This document shows, piece by piece, positions 21,131 to 31,386 of a stretch of 64,000 nucleotides of DNA. Made by a program: the position numbers and the translations under genes. The number at the start of each line of letters is the position of its first letter. Position 1 is the stretch's first letter. The stretch is from Thiobacillus sp. SCUT-2 (GTDB lineage: Bacteria; Pseudomonadota; Gammaproteobacteria; Burkholderiales; Thiobacillaceae): NCBI RefSeq assembly GCF_035621355.1, contig NZ_CP141769.1:124001-188000 (forward strand), given 5' to 3'. Under the pieces are notes generated by a model that was not told where the DNA came from, did no database searches, and saw only the letters and a list, made by a program, of their open reading frames with translations.

Positions 21131-21139
21131 TTATCCACA
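21131..21139 (+). promoter_or_regulatory. Single consensus DnaA box
   Basis: TTATCCACA matches the TTATNCACA DnaA consensus exactly. It is isolated; no second box or AT-rich unwinding element is close by, so it is not an origin. It lies between rnpB and the mra promoter and could be a DnaA titration or regulatory site, or chance. Confidence 0.4.
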
Positions 21140-21149
21140 ACCCGTATCC

Positions 21150-21182
21150 ACCCCTAAGTCATTGAGATGTAGGGGTTTTTTT
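21150..21182 (+). terminator. Intrinsic terminator downstream of rnpB
   Basis: Stem CCCCTA (21151-21156) with TAGGGG (21170-21175), extended inside by CAT/ATG pairing, followed directly by seven T residues (21176-21182). It ends rightward transcription about 100 nt past rnpB and insulates the mra promoter from read-through. Confidence 0.85.
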
Positions 21183-21194
21183 GCGTCTGCCGTC

Positions 21195-21223
21195 TTGACC
21201 CCCCCAAAACTATCCCCTATAGT
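21195..21223 (+). promoter_or_regulatory. Pmra, sigma-70 promoter of the division/cell-wall operon
   Basis: TTGACC (21195-21200), 17-bp spacer, TATAGT (21218-21223), an almost ideal sigma-70 promoter. It is the main visible entry into the mraZ-to-ftsQ/A gene series; the first MraZ box overlaps the last base of the -10. Confidence 0.85.
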
Positions 21224-21257
21224 GGGGCGAAGTGGTGATTGGTGGGAAGTTGTGGGA
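21223..21257 (+). promoter_or_regulatory. Four MraZ boxes
   Basis: TGGGG (21223), TGGTG (21233), TGGGA (21243) and TGGGA (21253) are spaced exactly 10 bp apart, i.e. TGGGN repeats with 5-nt spacers. This is the known MraZ operator pattern, here with four boxes and one weaker second box. Lying from the -10 into the transcribed leader, they fit autorepression by MraZ. Confidence 0.9.
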
Positions 21258-21301
21258 GAATGCGCCCGTCCGATCACGATCAATTTCAATACGGGGAGAG
21301 C

Positions 21302-21748
21302 ATGTTTCGCGGGGTCGCAACGGTCAGCCTGGATAGCAAGAGCCGGCTCGTGGTGCCGGCGCGCTATCGCGACGCCCTGCTGGTGAACGGCGGCGGTCGG
21401 GTGGTCGTCACCGCCGACCCGAGCCAGTGCCTGCTGCTCTATCCCCTGCCCGAATGGGAGCCGATCGAGAAGAAGCTCAACGGCCTCTCCGATTTCAATC
21501 CCCGTACCCGCAGCCTCAAACAACTGCTCGTCGGCTACGCGCACGACATGGAGATGGACAGCGCCGGCCGCGTGCTGCTGCCGCCGATGCTGCGCAAGTT
21601 CGCCGAACTGGACAAGAACGTCGTGCTGGTGGGGCAGGGTAGCAAGGTGGAGTTGTGGAACGAGGTGCGCTGGGAGGCCCAGGTGGCGCAAGCCCTGACC
21701 TTCAGCGACGACGCGCTGCCGCCTGAACTGGAGGGGTTCACGTTGTGA
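21302..21748 (+). CDS. mraZ: Transcriptional regulator MraZ
   Basis: 148-residue protein of two AbrB-like double-psi beta-barrel repeats (about residues 5-50 and 78-123). Each carries the DxxxR type motif seen as [15 protein letters not shown] and [15 protein letters not shown]. It forms a ring and represses its own dcw promoter in E. coli. GGGGAGAG precedes ATG 21302. First gene of the cluster; stop overlaps rsmH by 4 nt. Confidence 0.97.
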   Translation: MFRGVATVSLDSKSRLVVPARYRDALLVNGGGRVVVTADPSQCLLLYPLPEWEPIEKKLNGLSDFNPRTRSLKQLLVGYAHDMEMDSAGRVLLPPMLRKFAELDKNVVLVGQGSKVELWNEVRWEAQVAQALTFSDDALPPELEGFTL

Positions 21749-22683
21749 GTGAGCCCGCCCATGTGCCCGTATTGGCACACGAGGCGGTGACGGCGCTGGC
21801 GATCAGGCCCGACGGCATCTACGTGGATGCCACCTTCGGGCGGGGCGGACACAGCCGGCTGATCCTGGCCGGGCTGGGCCCCACCGGGCGCCTCATCGCG
21901 CTGGACCGCGATCCGCATGCCATCGAGGCCGGCGCCGCGCTGCGCGACCCGCGCCTGACGCTGGTGCACAGCGCGTTCTCGCGTCTCGGCGCCGTGCTCG
22001 ACACGCTCGACGTGGCGCGGGTCGACGGCGTGCTGCTGGACATCGGCGTGTCATCGCCGCAGCTCGACGACGCGACGCGCGGGTTCAGCTTCCGTTTCGA
22101 TGCGCCGCTCGACATGCGCATGGATCCGGGCAGCGGCATGTCGGCGGCGGACTGGCTGGCAACGGCCGAAGAGGGGGAGATCAGTGAAGTCATCCGCACC
22201 TACGGGGAAGAGCGGTTTGCTAAATCGATTGCGCGCGCGCTTGTTGCGGCACGGCAAAAGGAAGCCATCCGCAGTACGGGGCGGCTGGCGGACCTCATCG
22301 CCGCCGCGGTCAAGAAGCGCGAGCCGGGGCAGCACCCGGCGACCCGCAGTTTCCAGGCTATACGGATTTATCTCAACCGCGAGCTTGAAGAGCTGAGCGC
22401 CGTGCTGCCGCAATGCGTGGACAGGCTGCAACCGGGCGGGCGCCTGGCGGTGATCAGCTTCCATTCGCTGGAGGATCGCATCGTCAAGCGCTTCATGCGT
22501 GACGAGGCGAGGGGCGAGCAGGCGCCGGCGCGCCTGCCGATCCCGGCAGCCATGCTGAAGCCGGGCCGGCTGAGGCTGGTCGGGCGCGCGCAGCACGCGA
22601 GCGACGCCGAAGTGGCGGCGAATCCGCGCGCGCGCAGCGCCGTGCTGCGGGTCGCCGAGCGCGTGGGCGAGGCCGCCGCATGA
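21745..22683 (+). CDS. rsmH: 16S rRNA (cytosine1402-N4)-methyltransferase
   Basis: SAM-dependent methyltransferase (MraW) of 312 residues. It has N-terminal [10 protein letters not shown], the SAM-loop [29 protein letters not shown] and [14 protein letters not shown], all characteristic. It modifies the same nucleotide as RsmI at 18169, completing m4Cm1402. GTG 21745 overlaps the mraZ stop; the ATG of ftsL overlaps its end. Confidence 0.97.
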   Translation: MSEPAHVPVLAHEAVTALAIRPDGIYVDATFGRGGHSRLILAGLGPTGRLIALDRDPHAIEAGAALRDPRLTLVHSAFSRLGAVLDTLDVARVDGVLLDIGVSSPQLDDATRGFSFRFDAPLDMRMDPGSGMSAADWLATAEEGEISEVIRTYGEERFAKSIARALVAARQKEAIRSTGRLADLIAAAVKKREPGQHPATRSFQAIRIYLNRELEELSAVLPQCVDRLQPGGRLAVISFHSLEDRIVKRFMRDEARGEQAPARLPIPAAMLKPGRLRLVGRAQHASDAEVAANPRARSAVLRVAERVGEAAA

Positions 22684-22958
22684 ATCGCCTCGACATCGTG
22701 CTCGCGCTGGTGCTGGTGGCGTGTGCGCTCGGCGTGGTGCAGGCCCAGAACCGCGCGCGCACCTATTTCGCGGAACTGGAACGGCTGAAGAAAGAGGCGC
22801 GTGGCTTGGACGAGCAGTGGGGGCAGTTGCAGCTGGAGCAGGGCACCTGGGCCAACCCGGCGCGCATCGACACGATCGCGCGCCGCCAGCTCGGGCTGAT
22901 CGCGCCGCCGCATGACCGCGTGCGCATCGAAACGCTGCCGAGCGTGTCCGCGCCATGA
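22680..22958 (+). CDS. ftsL: Cell division protein FtsL
   Basis: A 92-residue bitopic membrane protein of the FtsQLB complex. It has an N-terminal membrane helix ([17 protein letters not shown]), then a periplasmic coiled coil with a leucine/heptad pattern ([20 protein letters not shown]). Length and position between rsmH and ftsI are those of FtsL. Stop/start overlaps occur on both sides. Confidence 0.92.
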   Translation: MNRLDIVLALVLVACALGVVQAQNRARTYFAELERLKKEARGLDEQWGQLQLEQGTWANPARIDTIARRQLGLIAPPHDRVRIETLPSVSAP

Positions 22959-24685
22959 ACTATCACTCGCGCAGACTCCTCAAGCTGAATCTGGCGCCCT
23001 GGCGCATGGCGACGGTGGGCGGGCTGCTGCTCGCGGGCTTGGCGGTCGTCGCGGGCCGTGCGTTCTATCTGCAGGGCCTGCATACCGATTACCTGCAGGG
23101 CAAGGGTGACGCCGTCTCCAACCGCAACCTGACGCTGCCGGCGCATCGCGGGCAGATCACGGATCGCTACGGCCAGCTCCTCGCGATCAGCACGCCGGTC
23201 GAGTCGCTCTGGGCGCGCCCCGCCGAAGTTCGCATGAGCGATGCACAGCATGCGCACCTGGCCCGGCTGCTCGCCATGCCGCGCCCCGAACTCGACGCGC
23301 TGCTGGGTCGCAGGACGCGCGGCGAGGTCGCCGTCCGTCGTCCGGTGACGCCCGAGCAGGCCGCGGACATCGCCGCCATGGGCATTCCGGGCTTGTCGCT
23401 GCAGCGCGAGTTCCGCCGCTACTATCCCGCCGGCGAAGTGGCCGCGCAGGTGGTGGGCTTCACCAACGTCGACGACAAGGGCCAGGAGGGCGTCGAGCGC
23501 GCCTATCAGGATTGGCTCGCCGGTCGCGCGGGCGAGCGCCAGATCCTGCGCGACCGCCACGGTAACACCATTCGCGATCTGGCGCCGATCAAGACGGCGC
23601 AGATGGGCGGCAACCTGACGCTGTCGCTCGACCTGCGCATCCAGTACCTGGCGCATCGCGAGCTCGCCGCGGCAATCGAAAAGCACAAGGCCAAGGGCGG
23701 CAGCATCGTGGTTCTCGACGCCAAGACCGGCGAGATCCTTGCGCTGGCGAACCAGCCGACCTTCAATCCGAACAACCGTGCGAACTTCCGCCCGGACGTG
23801 ATGCGCAACCGCGCGGTGATCGACACCTTCGAGCCGGGCTCGACCGTCAAGCCCTTCGTGGCGGCGGCGGTGCTCGAGCGGGGGCTCTTCCGACCCGACA
23901 GCGTGATCGAGACGCCGGACAATTTCCGGGTGGGGCCGAAGCTGGTGCGCGACGAGCATCACCACGACCACCTGACGGTGACCCAGATCATCCAGATCTC
24001 GAGCAACATCGGCGCGGCGAAGATGGCGATGACGCTGACGCCGCAACAGCACTGGGAGGTGCTGCACCGCGCCGGCTTCGGCGAGCTGCCGGGCTCGGGC
24101 TTCCCGGGCGAGACCGCCGGACGGCTGCGCGACCCCGCGACCTGGAAGCCCGTCGAGCAGGCGACGATGGCCTACGGCTACGGCCTGTCGGTCAGCCTGC
24201 TGCAGCTGGCCCGCGCCTACATGGCATTCGCCAACGACGGCGAGGTCATGCCGCTGTCCTTCCTCAAGCGCGAGCCGCAGGAAATCGTCGGCGAGCGCGT
24301 GTTCTCCCCGGCCGTGGCGCGGGAGGTGCGCGCCATGATGGAAGCGGTCACGCAGGACGGGGGCACCGGCACCCTGACCCGCGTGCCCGGCTATCGCGTG
24401 GCGGGCAAGACCGGTACCGCGCACAAGCTGGTCAACGGCCATTACGCGTCGGACCGCTACCTGGCGTCGTTCGTCGGCATGGCGCCGGCCTCGAATCCGC
24501 GTCTCATCGTCGCGGTGGCGATCGACGAGCCGTCGGATGGCGTGTACTACGGCGGCAGCGTCGCCGGCCCCGTGTTCGCCCAGGTGATGGCCGCGTGCCT
24601 GCGCCTGCTGGGCCTGCCGCCCGACGCGCCGGAGACGGAGACGAAACTGACCGAGAATGCTTCGGCCGCGAAGGGGGGGGCGTGA
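22955..24685 (+). CDS. ftsI: Septal peptidoglycan transpeptidase PBP3
   Basis: 576-residue class B penicillin-binding protein. It has a cytoplasmic N-terminus and one membrane helix (about residues 20-42), the PBP dimerisation domain starting LPAHRGQITDRYGQLLA, and a transpeptidase domain with Ser296-x-x-Lys in GSTVKPF, SSN in QISSNIG and KTG in AGKTGTAHK. It cross-links septal peptidoglycan in complex with FtsW. Coupled by 4-nt overlap to ftsL; the final TGA shares its last base with the murE ATG. Confidence 0.97.
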   Translation: MNYHSRRLLKLNLAPWRMATVGGLLLAGLAVVAGRAFYLQGLHTDYLQGKGDAVSNRNLTLPAHRGQITDRYGQLLAISTPVESLWARPAEVRMSDAQHAHLARLLAMPRPELDALLGRRTRGEVAVRRPVTPEQAADIAAMGIPGLSLQREFRRYYPAGEVAAQVVGFTNVDDKGQEGVERAYQDWLAGRAGERQILRDRHGNTIRDLAPIKTAQMGGNLTLSLDLRIQYLAHRELAAAIEKHKAKGGSIVVLDAKTGEILALANQPTFNPNNRANFRPDVMRNRAVIDTFEPGSTVKPFVAAAVLERGLFRPDSVIETPDNFRVGPKLVRDEHHHDHLTVTQIIQISSNIGAAKMAMTLTPQQHWEVLHRAGFGELPGSGFPGETAGRLRDPATWKPVEQATMAYGYGLSVSLLQLARAYMAFANDGEVMPLSFLKREPQEIVGERVFSPAVAREVRAMMEAVTQDGGTGTLTRVPGYRVAGKTGTAHKLVNGHYASDRYLASFVGMAPASNPRLIVAVAIDEPSDGVYYGGSVAGPVFAQVMAACLRLLGLPPDAPETETKLTENASAAKGGA

Positions 24686-26193
24686 TGGCAAAGACCCAGC
24701 GGACACCTGTCGCCCCTGCCCACGGAATCCACGAATCGGTGCCGCATATCCTGGAACGGCTGGGCGTGGCGGCGGCCGAGCTGACCAGCGACAGCCGCAA
24801 GGCCATGCCGGGCACGGTGTTCGCAGCCTATCCGGGCGAAGCGCGCGACGGGCGCGACTTCATCGCCCAGGCGGTAGCGCAGCGCGCCGACGGCGTGCTG
24901 TGGGAGGCCGACCACTACCAGTGGGATCCGGCGCTCGGCGTGCCGAATGCCGGCGTGGTAGGGCTGAGGACGCGCATCGGCGAAATCGCCGCCCACGTCT
25001 ACGGCGAGCCCTCGCGCGCGATGCACATGGTCGGCGTCACCGGCACCAACGGCAAGACCTCGGTCGCCCACTGGATCGCGCAGGCCTTCACGCGGCTGGG
25101 ACGCAAGACTGCGGTGATCGGAACCGTCGGCAACGGTTTCCCCCCGGTCGGCGACAAGCCCGGCGCGCTCACGCCTGCCCTCAACACGACGCCCGATGCG
25201 ATCGAACTGCAGCAGCGCCTGGCGCTTTACCGCCGCGACGGCGCGGTTGCCTGCGCGATGGAGGTCTCCTCGCACGGACTGGCGCAGGGCCGCGTCAACG
25301 GCACCCGCTTCAACGTGGCCGTGTTGACCAATCTGTCGCGCGATCATCTCGACTATCACGGCGACATGGAGCGCTACGCCGACACGAAGGCGCGCCTGTT
25401 CGCGTGGCCCGGCCTGGAATGGGCCGTTCTGAACGTCGACGACGCGTTCGGCCGCCAGCTCGAAAGCGAGACGCGGCCGGCGCGGGTTGCGGGCTACGGA
25501 TTCCATCGCGGCGCCGTGGTCGCGCAGTCCCTGCGCCTGTCGCAGGCGGGGCTGACGCTCGACGTGCAGACGGACTGGGGGCGCGCGGAATTCGCGGTGC
25601 CCCTGCTCGGACGCTTCAATGCCGCCAATGTGCTGGCGGTCCTGACGACGCTGCTGGTATCCGGCGTGGCGCTGGACGATGCCTGCCAGGCCCTTCCGCA
25701 TATCCAGCCGCCGCCGGGCCGCATGCAGACACTCGGCGGCGACGCCCATCCGCTCGTCGTGGTGGACTATGCGCATACGCCCGACGCCCTGGAAAAGGTG
25801 CTTGCGACCCTGCGCGAAATCGTCGCCAGCGGACGCCTGATCTGCGTGTTCGGCTGCGGCGGCAATCGGGACCGCGGCAAGCGTCCCCTGATGGGGCAGG
25901 CGGCCGCCCAGGGCGCCGACGAAGTCTGGGTCACCAGCGACAACCCGCGCAACGAAGATCCGCGCGGGATCATCGACGACATTCTCGCCGGCGTCGGCGC
26001 CCGAGCGGACGCCAGGCCTCACGTCGAGCCGGACCGCGCGCGTGCCATCTTCGAGGCCATCGGCGGCGCCCGCCAGGGTGACGTCGTGCTGATCGCCGGC
26101 AAGGGGCACGAGGACTACCAGGAGAGCGGCGGCGAGCGGCTGCCGTTCTCCGACGTCGCGGTCGCGCGCAAGGCACTGGAGGCCTGGGCATGA
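24685..26193 (+). CDS. murE: UDP-MurNAc-tripeptide synthetase (mDAP-adding)
   Basis: Mur ligase of 502 residues. It has the ATP P-loop VTGTNGKTSVAHW, a central domain with the carbamylated-Lys region, and the C-terminal signature TSDNPRNEDP. The DNPR motif indicates meso-diaminopimelate, not lysine, as substrate, fitting a Gram-negative wall. Start ATG 24685 is chosen for the one-base overlap with the ftsI stop. Confidence 0.96.
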   Translation: MAKTQRTPVAPAHGIHESVPHILERLGVAAAELTSDSRKAMPGTVFAAYPGEARDGRDFIAQAVAQRADGVLWEADHYQWDPALGVPNAGVVGLRTRIGEIAAHVYGEPSRAMHMVGVTGTNGKTSVAHWIAQAFTRLGRKTAVIGTVGNGFPPVGDKPGALTPALNTTPDAIELQQRLALYRRDGAVACAMEVSSHGLAQGRVNGTRFNVAVLTNLSRDHLDYHGDMERYADTKARLFAWPGLEWAVLNVDDAFGRQLESETRPARVAGYGFHRGAVVAQSLRLSQAGLTLDVQTDWGRAEFAVPLLGRFNAANVLAVLTTLLVSGVALDDACQALPHIQPPPGRMQTLGGDAHPLVVVDYAHTPDALEKVLATLREIVASGRLICVFGCGGNRDRGKRPLMGQAAAQGADEVWVTSDNPRNEDPRGIIDDILAGVGARADARPHVEPDRARAIFEAIGGARQGDVVLIAGKGHEDYQESGGERLPFSDVAVARKALEAWA

Positions 26194-27581
26194 GCGCGCA
26201 GATGATGCGTCTTTCGGAAGCCGCCGCGATGCTCGGCCTTGCGCATGCCGGGGGCGACGCGGACGTGCTCCGCGTCTGCACCGACAGCCGCAGCATCCGG
26301 CCGGGCGATCTCTTCATCGCGCTGCGCGGCGAAAAATTCGACGGCGGCACGTTTGCGGCCGACGCGCTCCGGCAGGGCGCGGTCGGCGTCGTGCTCGACC
26401 ATGCCCAGGCGCCCGCCATCGCGCAGGCACTGCGCGTCGACGATACGCGGCTGGCGCTGGGGCAGCTGGCCGCCGCGTGGCGTCGACGCTTCGCGTTGCC
26501 CATCGTGGCGATCACCGGCAGCAACGGCAAGACGACCGTCAAGGAAATGCTGGGGGCGATCCTGCGTGCCGAAGCGGGGAACGAGGCCGCGGTGCTGCAG
26601 ACCGAGGGCAACCTCAACAACGACATCGGCCTGCCGCTGATGCTGCTGCGGCTGCGCGAGTCGCACGCGTTCGCGGTGCTGGAGATGGGCATGAACCACG
26701 CCGGCGAGATCGACTACCTGACGCGCCTCGCGCGCCCCGACGTCGCGGTGGTGAACAATGCCCTGTCGGCGCACATCGGCTTTCTCGGATCGGTCGAGAA
26801 CATCGCGCGTGCCAAGGGGGAGATCTTCAACGGCCTGTCCGATGCCGGCATCGCCGTATTCAATGCCGACGATGCGCACGCGCACCTGTGGCGGGATGCG
26901 AATGCACGCCGCAGCGTGATCGACTTCGGCCTCGTGCATCCCGCCGCGGTGCGCGGGCAATATCGTCCCCTCGACTTCGGCTCCGCCCTCACGCTGGTGC
27001 TCCCCGGTGCGACGCTCGACATCACGCTGCAGGTCCCCGGCGAGCACAACGTCATGAACGCGCTGGCCGCCGCGGCGGCCGCGTTCGCGCTCGACGTCAG
27101 CCACCGCAGCATCGTGACGGGACTGTCCGGCTTCACCGGCGTCAAGGGTCGCCTGCAACGGAAACCCGGGCTGCATGGCGCGATCTTCATCGACGACACC
27201 TACAACGCCAACCCGGATTCGGTGAAGGCCGCGCTGGCGGTGCTCGCGCAGCAGCCCGGCAAGAAGCTGCTCGTGCTGGGCGACATGGGGGAACTGGGCA
27301 GCGACGCGGCGGACATGCATGGCGACATCGGGCGCGCCGCACGCGCGGCCCGGGTGGACCGGCTGCTCGCGCTGGGCGAGCTTACCCAGCACACCGTCGC
27401 GGCCTTCGGTGCCGGCGCCATGCACTTCGAGCGGATCGAGGAACTGCTCGCCGAACTCGAGAACGACCTGACGCCCGACACGACCGTGCTGGTGAAGGGC
27501 TCGCGCTTCATGCAGATGGAGCGCGTGGTCAGAAGCTTTACGGAAGCTGCCGGCGACGTCGCCGGAGCGAAGGGACACTGA
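26190..27581 (+). CDS. murF: UDP-MurNAc-tripeptide-D-Ala-D-Ala ligase
   Basis: 463-residue Mur ligase that adds the D-Ala-D-Ala dipeptide, completing the UDP-MurNAc-pentapeptide. ATP loop [13 protein letters not shown], then the MurF-specific [16 protein letters not shown] segment ([14 protein letters not shown]), and the C-terminal domain containing [10 protein letters not shown]. It overlaps murE by 4 nt. Confidence 0.96.
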   Translation: MSAQMMRLSEAAAMLGLAHAGGDADVLRVCTDSRSIRPGDLFIALRGEKFDGGTFAADALRQGAVGVVLDHAQAPAIAQALRVDDTRLALGQLAAAWRRRFALPIVAITGSNGKTTVKEMLGAILRAEAGNEAAVLQTEGNLNNDIGLPLMLLRLRESHAFAVLEMGMNHAGEIDYLTRLARPDVAVVNNALSAHIGFLGSVENIARAKGEIFNGLSDAGIAVFNADDAHAHLWRDANARRSVIDFGLVHPAAVRGQYRPLDFGSALTLVLPGATLDITLQVPGEHNVMNALAAAAAAFALDVSHRSIVTGLSGFTGVKGRLQRKPGLHGAIFIDDTYNANPDSVKAALAVLAQQPGKKLLVLGDMGELGSDAADMHGDIGRAARAARVDRLLALGELTQHTVAAFGAGAMHFERIEELLAELENDLTPDTTVLVKGSRFMQMERVVRSFTEAAGDVAGAKGH

Positions 27582-27582
27582 C

Positions 27583-28668
27583 ATGCTGCTTTGGCTGTTT
27601 CAACATCTGGGCCAGGACGTCCGCGCCTTCAATGTCTTCGGCTACCTGACGCTGCGCGCGGTGCTGGCGACGCTGACTGCGCTCACGATCTCCTTCATCG
27701 TCGGGCCGGCGGTGATCCGCAAGCTCACCGCGCTGAAGATCGGACAGTCGGTGCGCACCGACGGCCCGCAATCGCATCTGGTCAAGGCGGGGACGCCGAC
27801 GATGGGCGGCGCGCTGATCCTGGTGTCGGTCGCCATCACCACGCTGTTGTGGGCCGACCTGGCCAACGATTACGTCTGGGTGGCGCTGCTGACCCTTCTT
27901 GGTACGGGCGTCATCGGCTGGGTCGACGACTGGCGCAAGGTCGTGGAAAAGAACTCGCGCGGGCTGCCCTCGCGCTGGAAATACTTCTGGCAGTCGGTGA
28001 TCGGCCTCGCGGTCGCGGCCTATCTGTGGCAGACCGCCAGCCTGCCCGCCCATACCGAGCTCATCATCCCCTTCCTCAAGCAGGCCACCGTGCCGCTGTC
28101 TGCCGTCGGCTTCATCGCCCTCACCTACTTCGTGATCGTCGGCTCGAGCAACGCCGTCAACCTCACCGACGGCCTCGACGGACTGGCCATCCTGCCGACG
28201 GTCATGATCGCATCCGCCCTGGCCATCTTCGCCTACGTCGCGGGCAATGCGGTGTTCTCGAAGTACCTCGGGCTGCCCCACGTGCCGGGCGCCGGCGAGC
28301 TGGCGGTGTTCTGCTCCGCCATCGCCGGCGCGGGCCTGGCGTTCCTGTGGTTCAACGCCTACCCCGCGGAAGTCTTCATGGGCGACGTCGGCGCGCTGGC
28401 ACTCGGCGCCGCGCTCGGGGTCGTCGCGGTCATCGTCCGCCAGGAAATCATCCTCTTCATCATGTCGGGCGTGTTCGTGGTGGAGACCCTGTCGGTGATG
28501 GTCCAGGTCGCCTCGTTCAAGCTCACCGGCAAGCGGGTGTTCCGCATGGCGCCGATCCACCATCACTTCGAACTGAAGGGATGGAAGGAGAACCAGGTCG
28601 TCGTGCGTTTCTGGATCATCAGCATGATGCTGGTGTTGATCGGCCTTTCGAGCCTGAAACTGCGATGA
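27583..28668 (+). CDS. mraY: Phospho-MurNAc-pentapeptide translocase
   Basis: Ten-helix inner-membrane enzyme (361 residues) that transfers phospho-MurNAc-pentapeptide to undecaprenyl phosphate, forming lipid I. Conserved blocks are [18 protein letters not shown]-type [11 protein letters not shown] with the Asp pair, and the C-terminal [11 protein letters not shown]. Its last 66 nt (28603-28668) are repeated 158 bp downstream inside a small ORF. The stop TGA overlaps the start of that ORF. Confidence 0.97.
   Translation: MLLWLFQHLGQDVRAFNVFGYLTLRAVLATLTALTISFIVGPAVIRKLTALKIGQSVRTDGPQSHLVKAGTPTMGGALILVSVAITTLLWADLANDYVWVALLTLLGTGVIGWVDDWRKVVEKNSRGLPSRWKYFWQSVIGLAVAAYLWQTASLPAHTELIIPFLKQATVPLSAVGFIALTYFVIVGSSNAVNLTDGLDGLAILPTVMIASALAIFAYVAGNAVFSKYLGLPHVPGAGELAVFCSAIAGAGLAFLWFNAYPAEVFMGDVGALALGAALGVVAVIVRQEIILFIMSGVFVVETLSVMVQVASFKLTGKRVFRMAPIHHHFELKGWKENQVVVRFWIISMMLVLIGLSSLKLR
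28603..28668 (+). repeat. Direct repeat copy 1 (3' end of mraY)
   Basis: 66-nt segment from GTGCGTTTC to the mraY stop. It is repeated at 28761-28826 with 62 of 66 identities; the four changes (Leu, Lys, Leu and Arg codons) are all silent. Confidence 0.95.
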
Positions 28669-28826
28669 GCGCAACCATGATGAAACGCACAGCGGGAAGG
28701 TTGGGGGGAGACTCACGTGTCGGCGCAGCCGGCACGTTAGGGCGACACCAGAACCTGCCCGTGCGTTTCTGGATCATCAGCATGATGCTGGTGCTGATCG
28801 GCCTTTCGAGCCTGAAGCTCAGATGA
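28665..28826 (+). CDS. 53-residue mini-ORF repeating the last MraY membrane helix
   Basis: This short ORF fills the mraY-murD gap exactly: its ATG overlaps the mraY TGA (28665-28668) and its TGA overlaps the murD ATG (28823-28826). The first ~32 residues ([15 protein letters not shown] onward) are polar, basic and unrecognised. The last 21 residues are identical to the C-terminus of MraY, i.e. its final membrane helix and LKLR tail. All four nucleotide differences from the mraY copy are synonymous. It would be translated by coupling. Product function, if any, is unknown; it may simply keep ribosomes moving from mraY to murD. Confidence 0.6.
   Translation: MSATMMKRTAGRLGGDSRVGAAGTLGRHQNLPVRFWIISMMLVLIGLSSLKLR
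28761..28826 (+). repeat. Direct repeat copy 2 (end of the mini-ORF, before murD)
   Basis: Second copy of the mraY 3' end, in the reading frame of the mini-ORF, ending in the TGA that overlaps the murD start. The 92 nt between the copies are unique within the window. Confidence 0.95.
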
Positions 28827-30229
28827 ACTACGACAGCCTGAATCTTTCCGGCAAGCAGGTTCTGGTACTCGGCCTGGGCGATACCGGGCTGTCGTGCGCG
28901 CGCTGGCTGGCGGCGCGCGGTGCGCGGGTGAGCGTCGCCGACACGCGCGCGACGCCTCCGCATGCGGCACGGCTTGCCGAACTGCTCCCGCAGGTCGCGC
29001 TGCACACCGGCCCGTTCGACGGCGCCCGCTTGCAGGCGGCCGACATGCTCGTGGTCAGCCCGGGCATCCCGCTCGCCGACCCGGCCGTCGCGCGCGCACT
29101 CGCCGCGGGGGTCGAAGCCGTCGGCGACGTCGAGCTGTTCGCGCGTGCGCTCAATGCGCTCAATGCCCGGCGGGAGCATCCGATGCGGGTGATCGCGATC
29201 ACCGGCAGCAACGGCAAGAGCACCGTCACGGCGATGTGCGGCGACATGTGCCGGATGGCCGGCCTGACCACCTGCGTCGCGGGAAACATCGGCCTGCCGG
29301 TGCTCGACGCGCTGCTGGAAATCGAGCAGGGACGTGCGCCCGCGCCGCAGGCCTGGGTGCTCGAGCTGTCGAGCTTCCAGCTCGAGACGACGCGCAGCCT
29401 CAATGCCGATGCGGCGACCGTGCTGAACGTGTCGGAAGACCACATGGACCGTTATCCCGACATGGACGCCTATGCCGCGGCCAAGGCGCGCATCTTCAGC
29501 GGGACCGGCGTGCAGGTGCTCAACCGCGACGACGCGCGCACGCTGGCGATGGCGCTGCCGGGGCGGCACGTGGTGAGTTTCGGCCTCGACCGTTGCCCGC
29601 AGAACGAGAACTTCGGCCTGTGCGAGGACGAGCTGTGCCTGGGCGGCGACATGCTGATGCCGCTGTCCGCCCTGCCGGTCGCCGGCCTGCACAACGCCGC
29701 CAACGCCCTCGCCGCGCTCGCACTGACCCGCGCGCTGGGGCTGCCGATGGAGGCGCTGCTGCGCGGGCTCGTGCACTTCAAGGGCTTGCCGCACCGGGTC
29801 GAGAAGGTCCTCGAGATCGACGGTGTCACCTACTACGACGATTCCAAGGGCACCAATGTCGGTGCCACGGAGGCCGCGCTCTACGGCATGGGCAGCCGCA
29901 AGGCCGTCGTCATCCTCGGCGGCGACGGCAAGGGACAGGACTTCAGTCCGCTCAAGGCGGCGGTGCAGGCGAACGCGCGCGCCGTGCTGCTGATCGGCCG
30001 TGATGCGCCGCTCATCGAGTCCGCGATCGCGGGCAGCGGCGTGGACAGCCTGCGCGTTGCCAGCCTCGACGAGGCCGTCGGGCAGGCGCACCGCCTCGCC
30101 CGGCCCGGAGACGCGGTGCTGCTGTCGCCGGCCTGTGCCAGCTTCGACATGTTCCGCAACTACGCGCACCGCGCCGAAGTCTTCATCGCGGCGGTGCGCA
30201 GGCTCGCCGCGGAAAGGGCGGGGACCTGA
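28823..30229 (+). CDS. murD: UDP-MurNAc-L-alanine:D-glutamate ligase
   Basis: 468-residue Mur ligase. The N-terminal Rossmann-like domain begins [15 protein letters not shown], the ATP loop is [13 protein letters not shown], and [16 protein letters not shown] marks the central domain. The C-terminal part contains [17 protein letters not shown]. It adds D-Glu to UDP-MurNAc-L-Ala. Its ATG overlaps the mini-ORF stop rather than mraY; its TGA shares a base with the ftsW ATG. Confidence 0.96.
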   Translation: MNYDSLNLSGKQVLVLGLGDTGLSCARWLAARGARVSVADTRATPPHAARLAELLPQVALHTGPFDGARLQAADMLVVSPGIPLADPAVARALAAGVEAVGDVELFARALNALNARREHPMRVIAITGSNGKSTVTAMCGDMCRMAGLTTCVAGNIGLPVLDALLEIEQGRAPAPQAWVLELSSFQLETTRSLNADAATVLNVSEDHMDRYPDMDAYAAAKARIFSGTGVQVLNRDDARTLAMALPGRHVVSFGLDRCPQNENFGLCEDELCLGGDMLMPLSALPVAGLHNAANALAALALTRALGLPMEALLRGLVHFKGLPHRVEKVLEIDGVTYYDDSKGTNVGATEAALYGMGSRKAVVILGGDGKGQDFSPLKAAVQANARAVLLIGRDAPLIESAIAGSGVDSLRVASLDEAVGQAHRLARPGDAVLLSPACASFDMFRNYAHRAEVFIAAVRRLAAERAGT

Positions 30230-31386
30230 TGCTCTACACCGCCCGCGTCCCCAAGCCCAGCGCCGAGCTAGACTTCGGCCTGCTGTGGCTCGCCATCGCG
30301 CTGCTGGCGACGGGCCTGGTCATGGTCTATTCGGCGTCGATCGCGATTGCCGAGGCGGCCCGCTACACCGGCCACAACGGCGAGTACTACCTGATCCGCC
30401 AGGGCATTTTCATCGCGGGCGGCGTCGCGGTCGGCGTCGCCGCCTTCCGCGTTCCGATGCGGGTGTGGCAGCAGGCCGCCCCCTACCTGTTTCTCGTCGG
30501 CCTGATGCTGCTGGTCGTGGTGCTGGTGCCCCACCTCGGACGCGAGGTCAACGGCAGCCGGCGCTGGATTCCGCTGGGATTCGCCAACCTGCAGCCCTCG
30601 GAACTGATGAAGTTTCTTGCGGTGCTCTACGCGGCCGACTACACGACGCGCAAGGCCGCCTTCATGCACGACTTCAAGAAGGGCTTCCTGCCGATGGCGG
30701 CGGTGATGCTGGTAGTCGGTGCGTTGCTGCTCCGGGAGCCGGATTTCGGCGCCTTCGTCGTCATCATCTCCATCGCGATGGGCATCCTGTTCCTCGGCGG
30801 CCTCAACGGGCGGGTCTTCATCGGCCTGGTGGGCGTGCTGCTGGTCGGCTTCGTCCTGCTGATCCTGACTTCGCCCTACCGCCTGCAGCGCGTGCTGGGT
30901 TTCATGGACCCCTTCGCCGATCCGTACGGAAAGGGCTACCAGCTGTCCCACGCGCTGATCGCATTCGGGCGCGGCGAATGGCTCGGCCTCGGGCTGGGTG
31001 GCAGCATCGAGAAGCTGTTCTACCTGCCCGAGGCCCACACCGACTTCCTGATGGCCGTGATCGCCGAGGAATTCGGCTTCGTCGGCGTGCTGGCCGTGAC
31101 GGCGCTGTTCGCCTGGTTCATCGTCAAGGCCTTCCTGATCGGGCATCGCGCCGCCCAGCTCGAGCGCAACTTCTGCTCGCTGGTCGCCCAGGGCATCGGC
31201 ATCTGGATCGGCGTGCAGGCGCTCATCAACATGGGCGTGAACGTCGGCCTGCTGCCGACCAAGGGCCTCACGCTGCCCTTCCTGTCGTTCGGCGGCAGCG
31301 GCATCGTCGCCAACTGCCTGGCGGTCGCCCTGCTGCTGCGCATCGACTGGGAGCATCGGCAAATGATGCGGGGGAAGACGTTCTGA
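30229..31386 (+). CDS. ftsW: Septal peptidoglycan glycosyltransferase FtsW
   Basis: SEDS-family membrane protein of 385 residues that polymerises lipid II at the septum with FtsI. It has about ten membrane helices, the motif [19 protein letters not shown], the catalytic-region Asp in [13 protein letters not shown], and a C-terminal [13 protein letters not shown]. The final residues MRGKTF and stop are duplicated 119 bp downstream, in front of murG. Confidence 0.96.
   Translation: MLYTARVPKPSAELDFGLLWLAIALLATGLVMVYSASIAIAEAARYTGHNGEYYLIRQGIFIAGGVAVGVAAFRVPMRVWQQAAPYLFLVGLMLLVVVLVPHLGREVNGSRRWIPLGFANLQPSELMKFLAVLYAADYTTRKAAFMHDFKKGFLPMAAVMLVVGALLLREPDFGAFVVIISIAMGILFLGGLNGRVFIGLVGVLLVGFVLLILTSPYRLQRVLGFMDPFADPYGKGYQLSHALIAFGRGEWLGLGLGGSIEKLFYLPEAHTDFLMAVIAEEFGFVGVLAVTALFAWFIVKAFLIGHRAAQLERNFCSLVAQGIGIWIGVQALINMGVNVGLLPTKGLTLPFLSFGGSGIVANCLAVALLLRIDWEHRQMMRGKTF

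Noticed and set aside
21131-21139. Replication origin near the DnaA box
   Set aside because: Only one box, no AT-rich unwinding element and no dnaA/dnaN genes.
28669-28822. Assembly error explaining the mraY 3' repeat
   Set aside because: The copies differ at four silent sites and flank a unique coherent reading frame, so a simple misassembly is unlikely, though read data would settle it.
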